From NCBI GenBank assembly GCA_963829485.1, contig CAWHIK010000010.1, forward strand, positions 310,001 to 374,000: 64,000 nt of DNA, in the 5' to 3' direction. How positions within the stretch are numbered: the first letter of the stretch is position 1; the number at the start of each line of letters is the position of its first letter. This DNA comes from JBGPQJ01 sp963829485 (GTDB lineage: Bacteria > Chloroflexota > Anaerolineae > Anaerolineales > Villigracilaceae). Of the stretch, positions 1 through 7,689 are shown piece by piece. The notes under the pieces were generated by a model, which was given only the letters and a program-made list of their open reading frames with translations, did no database searches and was not told where the DNA came from. The translations under genes were made by a program, and so were the position numbers.

Positions 1-84
1 AAAAGAGACGTCGTGCAGGACGACCTTCTCGGAATAACCGACATTGATTTTTATTACTTCCAATCGATGAGAGGGTTGGGTCAT
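1..84 (-). CDS. znuC: Metal ABC transporter ATP-binding protein, N-terminal fragment
   Basis: The complement reads an ATG at base 84 followed by 28 open codons running off the window edge. The peptide (MTQPSHRLEVIKINVGYSEK, then VVLHDVSF) has the usual beginning of an ABC ATPase, where a short beta strand leads to a 'vLhdvsF' segment just before Walker A; Walker A itself lies outside the window. It begins 50 bases after the stop of the zinc-binding lipoprotein gene and is on the same strand, so it is most likely the ATPase of that uptake system. Assignment to ZnuC rests on this context and on the short N-terminus. No strong Shine-Dalgarno is seen; an in-frame GTG 18 bases upstream is a possible alternative start. 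Confidence 0.72.
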   Translation of the reverse strand, partial: MTQPSHRLEVIKINVGYSEKVVLHDVSF

Positions 85-134
85 GTCGGTTTTCTCGAGC
101 ACCCAGCCTACGGCTGGTAACGGTTGATCTGTGT

Positions 135-1052
135 TCAGCCTTTGCAGCCTTTGACGATGATTCCTGTGTTGTGTTTCATCATATCGATGTAAGTGGGAGC
201 GGGTCCGTCGGGAGTCGTTAGCGATTCAAAATAAAGGTCGGTGATGACTTTGATTCTCGCTTCCTTCGCGATCTGATTTGCAAGATCGGGATTGTCCATG
301 GCGTCCAGGAAGATGACCATCGCGTTACTCGAGCGGATCTGCTGTACAAGGGTGGCCATCTCCTGCGCGGAGGGAGAGGCTTCGCTGCTCAGGCTTGGGA
401 TGACCGCTCCCACAATAGTGAATCCATATCGATCGGCGAAATATCCAAGTGCCTCATGGTTGGTGACGAGGAAACGTTTTTCAGGACCCAAGGTATCCAC
501 CTGGGATTGAATCCAGATATCCAGCTCTTGCAGCTGCTTGATGTAAGCTTCTGCATTGGCTTTGTACGTTTCCGCGCCTTCGGGGTCAGCCGTGCTCAAG
601 CCGTCGCGGATATTTTCCACATAGGTGATAACCAGATTCGGATCGAGCCAGAAATGCGGATCGACGGCAGATGATTCATCATCTCCGGATGGAAGGGGGG
701 TCAACCCGGCGGATGCATCGACGACGAACGGGTCGCCGCCTGCGTTCTCAAGGATTGGTTCCATGAAATGTTCATAGCCTGCGCCATTGAGAATGAGCAC
801 CGAGCTCGACGCGATTTTGGCGGCGTCAGCCGGTCTGGGCTGGTAGGCGTGCGGGTCAACTCCCGGCGGCAGGAGCGAACCCACCACGAGGCGGTTACCG
901 GCTACATTTTGGGTGATGTCGGCGAGGAAGCTTGTGCTGGCGAGGACACGCGGCAATCCCTCTTGTCCGTTGGGAGTTGCCTCTTGACCGGGTATGCAGG
1001 ATGCGATGAATACGAGAAGAAGTAATAGAACAGGGGGGAGCTTATTGATCAT
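135..1052 (-). CDS. znuA: Zinc/manganese ABC transporter substrate-binding lipoprotein (ZnuA-like)
   Basis: A 305-residue lipoprotein of the cluster 9 (SBP_bac_9) metal-binding family, which captures Zn2+ or Mn2+ outside the membrane and passes it to an ABC permease. A hydrophobic signal ends in lipobox FIASC with the lipidated Cys at residue 19. The four expected metal ligands are visible: H68 (in GVDPHAYQP), H133 (in DPHFWLDP), H199 (in TNHEALGYF) and D272 (in VITDLYFE). A short acidic loop (DDESS, about 124-128) precedes the second ligand, as in zinc-specific members. The start overlaps the end of the upstream Fur-family gene by 4 bases, implying translational coupling, and the ATPase gene follows. 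Zinc over manganese is inferred from the acidic loop and the Zur-like regulator. Confidence 0.9.
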   Translation of the reverse strand: MINKLPPVLLLLLVFIASCIPGQEATPNGQEGLPRVLASTSFLADITQNVAGNRLVVGSLLPPGVDPHAYQPRPADAAKIASSSVLILNGAGYEHFMEPILENAGGDPFVVDASAGLTPLPSGDDESSAVDPHFWLDPNLVITYVENIRDGLSTADPEGAETYKANAEAYIKQLQELDIWIQSQVDTLGPEKRFLVTNHEALGYFADRYGFTIVGAVIPSLSSEASPSAQEMATLVQQIRSSNAMVIFLDAMDNPDLANQIAKEARIKVITDLYFESLTTPDGPAPTYIDMMKHNTGIIVKGCKG

Positions 1053-1480
1053 TTCTTATCTTTCTTTTTGCATTGATCACACAGCCCGAATAATTGCAGC
1101 CAATGTTCCTCCACCTTGTACCCGGTCTTACGTGAGATGGATTGAATCAACGGATCGAGTTCGTCCCCGCTGAAACGGACGGCCATACCGCATTTCGTGC
1201 AGAGAAGCAGGTGATCGTGTCCGTTCCCGCTGGCGATGAACGCCTGGCAGCCTTGCGTCTGGTGAACGCGCTGGATGAGTCCCAGCTCCTCCAGCTTTTC
1301 CAGCGTACGATACACGGTCACCAATCCCAGCCCGGGGGAGGACGCGCGTGCCCGGTCGTAAACTTCCAGCGGGGTGAGGGCATGGGTCGTGGCGGCGACG
1401 GTTTCCACCACCGTTTTGCGCGCGTCCGTCAAGCGGTAGCCGTTATCCTTTAATCGAGAGAGCCAGAGGTCAGCAGACAT
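1049..1480 (-). CDS. zur: Fur-family transcriptional regulator, probably Zur
   Basis: 143 residues, the usual Fur length. The N-terminal winged helix (about 10-75) includes the family hallmark GLVTVYRTLEKLEELGLIQR. The dimerisation half holds the HDH metal site (88-90) and two CxxC pairs, C94/C97 and C134/C137, that form the structural zinc site. It is the first gene of an operon with a zinc-binding lipoprotein and an ABC ATPase, and a Fur-type palindrome lies 15 bases upstream of its start, so it very likely represses its own operon when zinc is plentiful. Fur, Zur and PerR cannot be separated by sequence alone; Zur is inferred from the neighbours. Confidence 0.88.
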   Translation of the reverse strand: MSADLWLSRLKDNGYRLTDARKTVVETVAATTHALTPLEVYDRARASSPGLGLVTVYRTLEKLEELGLIQRVHQTQGCQAFIASGNGHDHLLLCTKCGMAVRFSGDELDPLIQSISRKTGYKVEEHWLQLFGLCDQCKKKDKK

Positions 1481-1494
1481 AGGTTACCTGATAA

Positions 1495-1509
1495 TGAAAA
1501 CCTTTTTCA
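1495..1509. promoter_or_regulatory. Fur/Zur-type operator upstream of the zinc operon
   Basis: A perfect inverted repeat TGAAAA-CCT-TTTTCA lies 15 bases before the regulator start. With flanks it reads ATAATGAAAA-N3-TTTTCAATAA, still nearly symmetrical and similar to AT-rich Fur-family boxes (ATAAT.. outer arms). Its place between the promoter region and the first gene of the operon fits autoregulation. Binding is inferred, not shown. Confidence 0.6.
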
Positions 1510-1526
1510 ATAAGAGTATATATCAT

Positions 1527-1556
1527 CGCCTCGCAAACGACAAGGCTTGCGAGGCG
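1527..1556 (-). terminator. Hairpin downstream of the rhodanese gene
   Basis: Perfect 10-bp stem CGCCTCGCAA / TTGCGAGGCG with a 10-base loop, located 30 bases after the stop of the rhodanese gene and before the zur promoter. The downstream strand (minus) is AT-rich but has no long T-run, so termination efficiency is uncertain. Confidence 0.55.
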
Positions 1557-1585
1557 GGGCAGTATCCTGGATGTCAGGCGGAGAG

Positions 1586-2038
1586 TTAAGGACCGCTCGT
1601 TACGGGGTAGCCCTGCGCCTGCCAGGTTTTTAATCCTCCCGCCATGCTGGTAACCTGCTCGTATCCTGCCTGCTTGAGGATGTCGCGTCCCTGCTGGCTG
1701 CGGTTACCGGAACGGCAAACCACGACGATGGTTTGATCGGTCGGGACTTCCGCGATTCGGGATGAAAGCTGGTCGAGGGGAATGAGCGTGGTTCCTGGAG
1801 CGTGGTATTCATTCCATTCCTCCGGAGTACGTACGTCGAGCAGGAAGGCGCCCTCTTCATACATATTATGCGCTTCATCCACACTTATCTCGGCAGGCAA
1901 GGGTTTTACGGTGTCCCCGGATTGATTCGATATCATGACAGCAGCGATGGCGAGGACAAGCAGTCCAATTCCGCCGATGATGACCCACTTAAGCCAGGAA
2001 GGGGAGGTTTTGGTTTGTTTGGATTGTTTGTTTGACAT
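1586..2038 (-). CDS. Membrane-anchored rhodanese-like domain protein
   Basis: 150 residues. A polar start is followed by one membrane segment (about 18-37) and then a single rhodanese domain (about 48-148). The active-site loop is CRSGNR with the catalytic cysteine at residue 108, preceded by the conserved DVRTPEEW element (69-76). Such proteins carry persulfide sulfur or handle thiol compounds on the outer face of the membrane; the substrate cannot be read from sequence. The gene stands alone, with a hairpin after it. Confidence 0.87.
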   Translation of the reverse strand: MSNKQSKQTKTSPSWLKWVIIGGIGLLVLAIAAVMISNQSGDTVKPLPAEISVDEAHNMYEEGAFLLDVRTPEEWNEYHAPGTTLIPLDQLSSRIAEVPTDQTIVVVCRSGNRSQQGRDILKQAGYEQVTSMAGGLKTWQAQGYPVTSGP

Positions 2039-2103
2039 TTAATTACTCCGGAAATGATTTTTGATTAGATGCTGGATTTGTCTGTAAGTTGCATGAATTG
2101 TCG

Positions 2104-2499
2104 TCAACTTTCTTGGTTCATTGTTAAAGTGCGAGGGTCGAAATGTGTTGAAGCTGTAATCAAATTTCTGAGATAATCCCAGGGAGCATCCTTGTAAGAA
2201 ATAATTGGCACATATTTTTTATATTTTGCTCCGCCGATCAGCATTCCCTTTGGGTCTTGAAGAAATGCGCCGTGGATGAATGCCAGGTGGACATGGTCTT
2301 CAAAAATGACAATCTGGCAGATGCCCGCACTGACAGTACCTCCGCGTTGGTCGTCATAATAGCTGAATCCACGCGAGTGGCGGACTTCTGTTGCGTTGGG
2401 GGCAACGGAAGCGATCAGGTTGCGCAGTTCAAGGACGATATCCCGGATCTCAGGAGAAGTGTGTTCCAAGAAATGTGCCACGCTGGAAGTCGGTAACAT
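2104..2499 (-). CDS. DUF1801 (YdhG-like) domain protein
   Basis: 131 residues matching the small DUF1801/YdhG family in architecture: an N-terminal helix pair (HFLEHTSPEIRDIVLELRNLI), a central strand set with FSYYDDQRGG and a C-terminal helix after KYVPIISYKD. Members are widespread single-domain proteins related to the YjbR/CyaY-like fold, without an established biochemical role. No signal peptide or membrane segment is present. It lies alone on the minus strand between the rhodanese and the metallo-hydrolase genes. Confidence 0.72.
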   Translation of the reverse strand: MLPTSSVAHFLEHTSPEIRDIVLELRNLIASVAPNATEVRHSRGFSYYDDQRGGTVSAGICQIVIFEDHVHLAFIHGAFLQDPKGMLIGGAKYKKYVPIISYKDAPWDYLRNLITASTHFDPRTLTMNQES

Positions 2500-2581
2500 G
2501 ATCGCCTTTTAGTAAGCTGAAAGCCTTTGCACGATAGTGACGGTCTTACCTGGGCTAAGGGTACCATTGGTCAACAGAGCA

Positions 2582-3421
2582 TCAGAAATGAATTTCTCCT
2601 CGAGATTCAGGTGAGTTAAGATATGAAAGAACCAGGTTCCTGCGCGAAAAATGCCCCAGCGTGATGACCTCGATCAACATTTGACCACCGAAAACTTCCC
2701 GAGCGATTGCATCGATGTTCCAGCCTTTTCTGTGTAAATCCAACACCCTCATGCCTGTTTCCTCGAGATAAGCGATCCGGGTAGACAAATCCGCGCCTGG
2801 GTTTTCCCTGGTCCGGGCAGAGCCGGGAAACATCCGGGAGATCGGGAGGCTGGCGACCCTCTTCAGGGAAGCGATCACCTGCCAGATATCGCAGCCCCTA
2901 ACCACGCCGCGATCTTTACCGCCCACGAAGAGATCGCCGGTGAACAACCAGCCGCACTCCGGTTCATGGACGCAAATATGGTCGGGGCTGTGACCGGGTG
3001 TGTAGATGATTTTGAATGTATGGTTTCGAGTGTGGATCGATTCGCCATCGTCCACGGCTTGAGCCTGAGAAGGTGCCGGCCATCCCCAGAAGATTTGTCG
3101 ATAGAGCTGCAACGGCTGTGCTTCACGCGGATTAGCCAATACCGGAAGCGCGAGTGGATGGGCAAGTATTTTTACATCTTTTCTTTCCTTCTGCAAAGCC
3201 CCATTGGCGCCAATGTGGTCCTCGTGAATATGGGTATTAACAATTGACGTCAGTTCTTTATCGTTTAGAAAATCGACAAGCTCTCTGGCTGTATGGGCAC
3301 AACCCGTGTCGATGAACACGCCATCCACGTAATAAAAGGTCGTCCAGTAATAGCCCCAGCCTGCGACCGAGAGAGCAGAGTCGAAGCGGATTACTTTGCC
3401 TAAAGTTGAAATTCTCAGCAT
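2582..3421 (-). CDS. MBL-fold metallo-hydrolase
   Basis: 279 residues of the metallo-beta-lactamase fold. The first metal motif HIHEDH is at residues 64-69 (HxHxDH), followed by TPGHSPDHICV and GDLFVGG, which supply the third histidine and the bridging aspartate. A C-terminal helical part (about 190-279) resembles the extra domain seen in many hydrolases of this family. Likely a cytoplasmic hydrolase binding two zinc or iron ions; glyoxalase II-like, lactonase and phosphodiesterase roles all remain possible. Confidence 0.85.
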   Translation of the reverse strand: MLRISTLGKVIRFDSALSVAGWGYYWTTFYYVDGVFIDTGCAHTARELVDFLNDKELTSIVNTHIHEDHIGANGALQKERKDVKILAHPLALPVLANPREAQPLQLYRQIFWGWPAPSQAQAVDDGESIHTRNHTFKIIYTPGHSPDHICVHEPECGWLFTGDLFVGGKDRGVVRGCDIWQVIASLKRVASLPISRMFPGSARTRENPGADLSTRIAYLEETGMRVLDLHRKGWNIDAIAREVFGGQMLIEVITLGHFSRRNLVLSYLNSPESRGEIHF

Positions 3422-3468
3422 GCTGATGCGGCTTTACGTTATGTAAGGTTGGGGGATTCGGTGCACCT

Positions 3469-3852
3469 TTACTGAAACGGTGCAAGCGCATATCTTCCAT
3501 AAGCTACGAATGCCGAAAATATGAAAAGGACGATGCTCACGAAGACCATGGGTTTGTCCCTATATCTCGTATGGAAGATGATGGAGCCAAGCATTAATAA
3601 TGCTGATAGTATCGCAGCCCAAACCGTCAGTGATGGCATGTATCCCAGCAAGCCTGGCAGGATTAATCCAACCGCGCAAAAAAGAACCAGAACTGCAATC
3701 AGCGAGTGCCATAACCGGGAGTTCCCTCCCATTTTCTCAATCGCCTGACGCATATCCGGTTTGGAATGTTGAAGGCCATGTGAGACGGCGGTTGTAGTCA
3801 GTTTAATGGCAAGGATGGCTTGGATAATCCATAAAAGGATATGAACCGTCAT
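3469..3852 (-). CDS. Small four-helix membrane protein, DoxX-like
   Basis: 127 residues with four hydrophobic segments (roughly 4-22, 47-68, 75-93, 103-121). The short loops and the motif MRQAIEKMGG between helices 1 and 2 recall DoxX-like/DUF small membrane proteins, whose function is mostly unknown. It follows the ferredoxin-like gene by about 35 bases on the same strand and may be cotranscribed with it. Family assignment is by overall pattern only. Confidence 0.6.
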   Translation of the reverse strand: MTVHILLWIIQAILAIKLTTTAVSHGLQHSKPDMRQAIEKMGGNSRLWHSLIAVLVLFCAVGLILPGLLGYMPSLTVWAAILSALLMLGSIIFHTRYRDKPMVFVSIVLFIFSAFVAYGRYALAPFQ

Positions 3853-3887
3853 CTGATTATTCCTTCATCAGAACTTTTTTACTTTGA

Positions 3888-4946
3888 TCACGAAGCCAGC
3901 CCGCGATTATGCAATCGTTCATGTTCCCAGGCAGCAAAGTTTAGTGGAGGCTGGACGATCTCCGCCTCCGGCTTGCGTTCCAACCGGGCGACGTCGTTGG
4001 GGCAGCCTGTTACACACAACCCGCAGCCGATGCAGCGTGCCTTGTCCACCACAGAGTAACCATCGCCTTCGGATATGGCATGGACCTGGCAGCGGTCTAT
4101 ACAGGTACCGCAATTGTTGCAAAGAACCGGGTCGATGACGGCGTAATAATTGGCAAAAGCGACCGAATGATCGATTCCCCAGTCGGTTATCCCGCGCATG
4201 ATGCCGCAGCAGCAACCGCAGCAGTTGCAGATGTAGCCCACTCCCTCGATGACGTTGTTGACCGTGTGGACCAGACCGACCTCCTCGCTGCGGTCGAGCA
4301 AAGCGAGAGCTTCAGCCTGGGTAAGGTCTCCGGGGCGGGGCGCGCGTTCCTGGTTGGAGAAGTTGATGCACATCTCCAAAGGGTAATCGCAGCGGCGGCT
4401 TCCCAGTTGGTCTTGCTGTTCGCGGCAAATACAGGCGCGGACGTTAAATGTTCTCGCTTCCTGAAGGATTGCCCGCACATCTTCATAGGGCAGGATCTGC
4501 TCGGACTTGACCGTATTTTGCGCAGGAATGACTCGGTGCAGCGCAGGTTCGGCGCCCATGATGGTCTTGGCACCTTCGCTGGCAAAATAATCCTCAACGA
4601 GGTGGGCAAGTTCATGATCCATCAATTCCAGGCTGGCCTCATAGATTCCGACCACGAAGGGCGCCAGTCTGAATTTGGGCTTGCCATCGACTTTATCCAG
4701 CCAGACCATCCCCCGGCGCACCATCTGGAAAAGGCGGTCCCTTGTCTCTCCGGTGGGCAGACCGGAACGTGCCGCGATTTCGTCGACAGTCTCCCAATTT
4801 CCCGTAAGCTGGCAAGCCAGTTCGGCATCCTCGGGCGGGAATATCTTCTTTAGGATCTTCAACTCGATTCCGGAAGAAGTCCGCGGATAACCATTCGGCA
4901 GGCGGTCCAACGCATCCGCAAGGTGTGCATAAACGTCCAGAACCAT
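3888..4946 (-). CDS. Winged-helix and 4Fe-4S dicluster domain protein
   Basis: 352 residues from the ATG at 4946, chosen because AAGGAGGGA sits just upstream; a longer reading from 5021 lacks a ribosome site. The N-terminal third looks like a winged-helix domain (WETVDEIAARSGLPTGETRDRLFQM). The middle carries cysteine groups CICREQQ, CDYPLEMC and CNCCGCCC. The C-terminus has two ferredoxin-type motifs, CNNCGTCIDRC and CIGCGLCVTGCP, for two [4Fe-4S] clusters. Proteins of this kind occur in anaerobic Chloroflexota and probably act as electron carriers or redox-sensing factors; the exact role is unknown. Confidence 0.82.
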   Translation of the reverse strand: MVLDVYAHLADALDRLPNGYPRTSSGIELKILKKIFPPEDAELACQLTGNWETVDEIAARSGLPTGETRDRLFQMVRRGMVWLDKVDGKPKFRLAPFVVGIYEASLELMDHELAHLVEDYFASEGAKTIMGAEPALHRVIPAQNTVKSEQILPYEDVRAILQEARTFNVRACICREQQDQLGSRRCDYPLEMCINFSNQERAPRPGDLTQAEALALLDRSEEVGLVHTVNNVIEGVGYICNCCGCCCGIMRGITDWGIDHSVAFANYYAVIDPVLCNNCGTCIDRCQVHAISEGDGYSVVDKARCIGCGLCVTGCPNDVARLERKPEAEIVQPPLNFAAWEHERLHNRGLAS

Positions 4947-5087
4947 CTTCCCTCCTTGGTGTGAGGCAATCAATTGAAGGAACAGTGAACAACCCTGCCT
5001 CAATAATACTCCCGTGCGCATCTTAAGTGAATAAGGCGTCAGGGGATATTATTCTGGTAATCCGATGAGATTCGGATGGAATACTGA

Positions 5088-5396
5088 TCAACTAATTTTT
5101 ATAAATTGTACGCCTGGGGTTTCATCCACCGGGCATTTATCCGGGGCATCCGGGACAAAGACCAGACCGCAATGGGGGCAAACATAATAATCGTGGGATT
5201 CTTCGGCGTGGTTTGCCATGGTGTTGCTGAAGAGATTCCTGCGGGCTTGTTCAGACGCGATAACCGCCCGGAAAAGCTTGGCTAAAAAAGGATATCCTGC
5301 GGATTCCGCCTTTTGAACAAAGTGAGTGTAGGATTGGTTTGCGCGATCCATTTCTTTGATAAACGAAGAAAGTAAATCACCCACTGTCGATGGCAT
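5088..5396 (-). CDS. Small helical protein with rubredoxin-like C-terminus
   Basis: 102 residues from the ATG at 5396, which is preceded by TGGAGG at good spacing; a start at 5429 would add 11 residues without a ribosome site. About 65 residues of helix (SFIKEMDRANQSYTHFVQKAE... VIASEQARRNLF) are followed by YVCPHCGLVFVPDAPDKCPVD, a rubredoxin-type CPxCG...CPxD knuckle. This is the pattern of a shortened rubrerythrin, keeping one helix pair and the metal knuckle but lacking the paired E-x-x-H di-iron ligands. It probably works in redox or oxidative-stress handling near the iron-sulfur gene downstream. Confidence 0.7.
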   Translation of the reverse strand: MPSTVGDLLSSFIKEMDRANQSYTHFVQKAESAGYPFLAKLFRAVIASEQARRNLFSNTMANHAEESHDYYVCPHCGLVFVPDAPDKCPVDETPGVQFIKIS

Positions 5397-5422
5397 GGAG
5401 CCTCCATTGTTAGAAAATTCAT

Positions 5423-6026
5423 TCACCATTTCGCAGGTCCTTTACAGATTCCCGACTGATAGACAATATCAGAGAAATTAGCGGTGCATTTCGCTCCTGT
5501 AGGTGATTGAGATGAGAAGCCAACAGCCAACCTGTGTGATGCCCCCAGGGTGAAGTATCTGACGAAGTGCCAGAATTTTCCGTCGTGTGAATAGTGAAAT
5601 GCGATCGTTCGAGGCGTGACCGCTGCGCGAAGGAAAACAGTATTTCCCTCGACAATGATCGAGTTGCAATCGTCCGAGAACTCCCTCGTGACCACAGAGA
5701 CGACCATCGGTTTTCCTTGAGGCGAAAACTCAAAGCAGAGTTTCCCCCAGGATGAGTCGCTTTCCCTTAAAAAAAGCACTCCCGCATCGAAAGTCGAGGC
5801 AAATTCCACCTTGACACAGGCGCTGAGTATGAAATTTTCATCGGGAGCAGAGAACAACGCGCAAGGTGCATTGCCCTATCGATGAATTCCCCGCGGGATC
5901 GATGAACCAGTCGGATACCTTGCCCGCAACCACGGTCAGTTGATTACCCGGACCCGCTTTCCAATCCAGCGGCTGGTTTATCCAATTTAGTTCTGATGGG
6001 ATTGAGGGGAGAGTGAAGGCGTTCAT
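5423..6026 (-). CDS. DUF1349 domain protein (frame broken once as assembled)
   Basis: Two overlapping minus-strand frames together make one DUF1349 protein: residues from 6026 (MNAFTLPSIPSELNWINQPL, then DWKAG...DWFIDPAGNSS) continue in another frame as NAPCALFSAPDENFILSA and on to the end at 5423. The join is at about 5873-5876, in a GGG run; removing one base gives 200 codons and a normal domain, so an indel error is likely. Members are about 190-200 residue beta-sandwich proteins related to concanavalin-like folds, with unknown ligand. GGAG precedes the start ATG. The end is close to the rubredoxin-like gene, with which it may form an operon. Confidence 0.78.
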
Positions 6027-6081
6027 TAGTATTCTCCAGGGTAATAAGGGGTTGGTAGTCGTGAAGACAGGGTTAAGCCGA

Positions 6082-6927
6082 TCAGGCAGAATGGATTTCC
6101 TTTAGAAACTTAGTCAATGCCGGCATGTAACCATCGAAACGGGTGCGGCGGATGTCGTGACTGGCTCCCTCCAGATGGACGACCTGGACTCTTTTATTCA
6201 CCCTCGCTGCCTCCTGCGCAGTCTCCTTTGAGACGATGGAGCTGTTTTCCTTGTCGCCGATGAAAAATAGAACCGGGAGGTCGATCCTTCGAATCAGTTC
6301 AAACGGATCCAGGAGGTCGATCTGCATCGTCTGCATGGATTTCAACAGGTCATTGCTAAGCATCTTCTTCGAATCCACCCAGGGAAGGATCTCATCGTCC
6401 GGATAGGTTGGGTTGACCATGCGGGCTAACGGACGGCTGATGAATTTTGGCAGGAGCTTGATCACGCGCATGAATCGTGCCATCGACTTGACCAGCGCCT
6501 TCGGATCCATGGTCTGCTTCCCCCTGCCGAATTTCTCTCCGGGCAGGATGATCGGAGGATCCTCGACGAAAATGGCCCGTGTCAGTTGGGGATGTTCGGC
6601 AGCAAGGTGCAGGGTCGTGTCGCCGCCCATCGAATGTCCGCCCACCACGGGTCGATCCAGTTTCAGCGTTTCTATCAATCCGATCAGGTCGGCGACGCGC
6701 GCCCGGGTGGAATAATCTCCCTTGCCCGAATCAGACATCCCATGCCCGCGTGCGTCGGTCATGATCACGTCGTAATCCCGCTCGAGCTCGCGGACGACGT
6801 GCGTCCAGCACAAGCCATCGTCGCCTACGCCATGATTGACGACAACCTGCGGTTTGTCTCCGCCGGTGCGGTAGTAATGGATTTTGATGCCGTTTGCGAA
6901 TACGAAATCGTCAGCCCATGGTGACAT
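6082..6927 (-). CDS. Alpha/beta hydrolase
   Basis: 281 residues of the alpha/beta hydrolase fold without a signal peptide. The nucleophile elbow is GHSMGG with Ser at residue 99; the oxyanion region NHGVGDDGLCW is near 31-41; the acid is probably the Asp of FIGDKEN (about 221) and the His lies in GASHDIRR (about 260). This is the layout of the fluoroacetate dehalogenase/epoxide hydrolase/esterase branch. Substrate cannot be inferred. Confidence 0.88.
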   Translation of the reverse strand: MSPWADDFVFANGIKIHYYRTGGDKPQVVVNHGVGDDGLCWTHVVRELERDYDVIMTDARGHGMSDSGKGDYSTRARVADLIGLIETLKLDRPVVGGHSMGGDTTLHLAAEHPQLTRAIFVEDPPIILPGEKFGRGKQTMDPKALVKSMARFMRVIKLLPKFISRPLARMVNPTYPDDEILPWVDSKKMLSNDLLKSMQTMQIDLLDPFELIRRIDLPVLFFIGDKENSSIVSKETAQEAARVNKRVQVVHLEGASHDIRRTRFDGYMPALTKFLKEIHSA

Positions 6928-7048
6928 GAGTTGCTCGCCTAGGTCTTCTTGTAATTGCCGTCAATGGGATAACACCCCGAAGTCTTTGAAAACCAGGACC
7001 TCGGGTAAGGAAATCCCCACGAGTCAATTGCTGACCTGAGCCAGGTGT

Positions 7049-7510
7049 TTAAACTACCGGAGCGGGTGGAGGCGCAGGTGTCTTTGTCTTCCAGATGGCG
7101 CCGCCGATCAGACCACCGATGGTGCCAATGACGATATCAAATCCCACGCCGACAAAATTGAACAGCCAGCCCAAGGCACCACCGAACAATGCCGGATCGA
7201 TATCCACAGCATCTGGCGGCAAGAATTGAGAGACGCTTTGGATAAGCGCACCAAAACCGGCGAAATTGAAAATCGCGAGGATCAAGCCAAACACGCCAGC
7301 CCAAACCCCAGCCAGCGCACCGATCCCGGCGCCTTGCCCGAGGGTAACTGATCCAGACTGGCGCTTGTAAAACCAGACTGCAAATAGAGGTCCCAGCCAG
7401 AATCCTGCGCATAAGATGCAGTTGATTAAGTTCAAGATGGGAACATTCGAGAGGATGATGGAAATGAGGCCGCCAATCAGACTGGCAATGATCAAGTTCT
7501 TTGTGTTCAT
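7049..7510 (-). CDS. Uncharacterised glycine-rich membrane protein
   Basis: 153 residues from the ATG at 7510, chosen for the AAGGAGA ribosome site; a start at 7552 has none. Four hydrophobic segments (IIASLIGGLISIILSNV, LINCILCAGFWLGPLFAVWF, AGIGALAGVWAGVFGLILAIF and WLFNFVGVGFDIVIGTIGGL) are rich in glycine, with a short Pro/Ala tail. The pattern resembles small DUF membrane proteins common in Anaerolineae. I do not recognise a family. A strong hairpin separates it from the gene upstream. Confidence 0.62.
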   Translation of the reverse strand: MNTKNLIIASLIGGLISIILSNVPILNLINCILCAGFWLGPLFAVWFYKRQSGSVTLGQGAGIGALAGVWAGVFGLILAIFNFAGFGALIQSVSQFLPPDAVDIDPALFGGALGWLFNFVGVGFDIVIGTIGGLIGGAIWKTKTPAPPPAPVV

Positions 7511-7650
7511 TTTGTCTCCTTGTCCTTGGTGTTTTATGAGTTGATGATCCACGTGGGGCTTCTGCAGTCAGTTTGCTTGGCGCATGACCAATCTGACGAA
7601 ACCCAATGTGTGAGGAATTTCACCAAGTAAACTATACAGCGATTTAATTC

Positions 7651-7688
7651 AAAATACAAGCGGCGCCCTAAGGCTCCGCCTGTATTTT
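7651..7688 (-). terminator. Strong hairpin terminator after the NBR1-Ig/CAP gene
   Basis: Arms of 17 bases (7651-7667 and 7672-7688) around loop CTAA, with two mismatches, directly after the stop codon at 7690; the transcript ends in a TTTT-rich arm. The core (CAAGCGG...GGCTCCG) recurs downstream of two other genes at about 10528 and 12004. Confidence 0.8.
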
Positions 7689-7689
7689 G

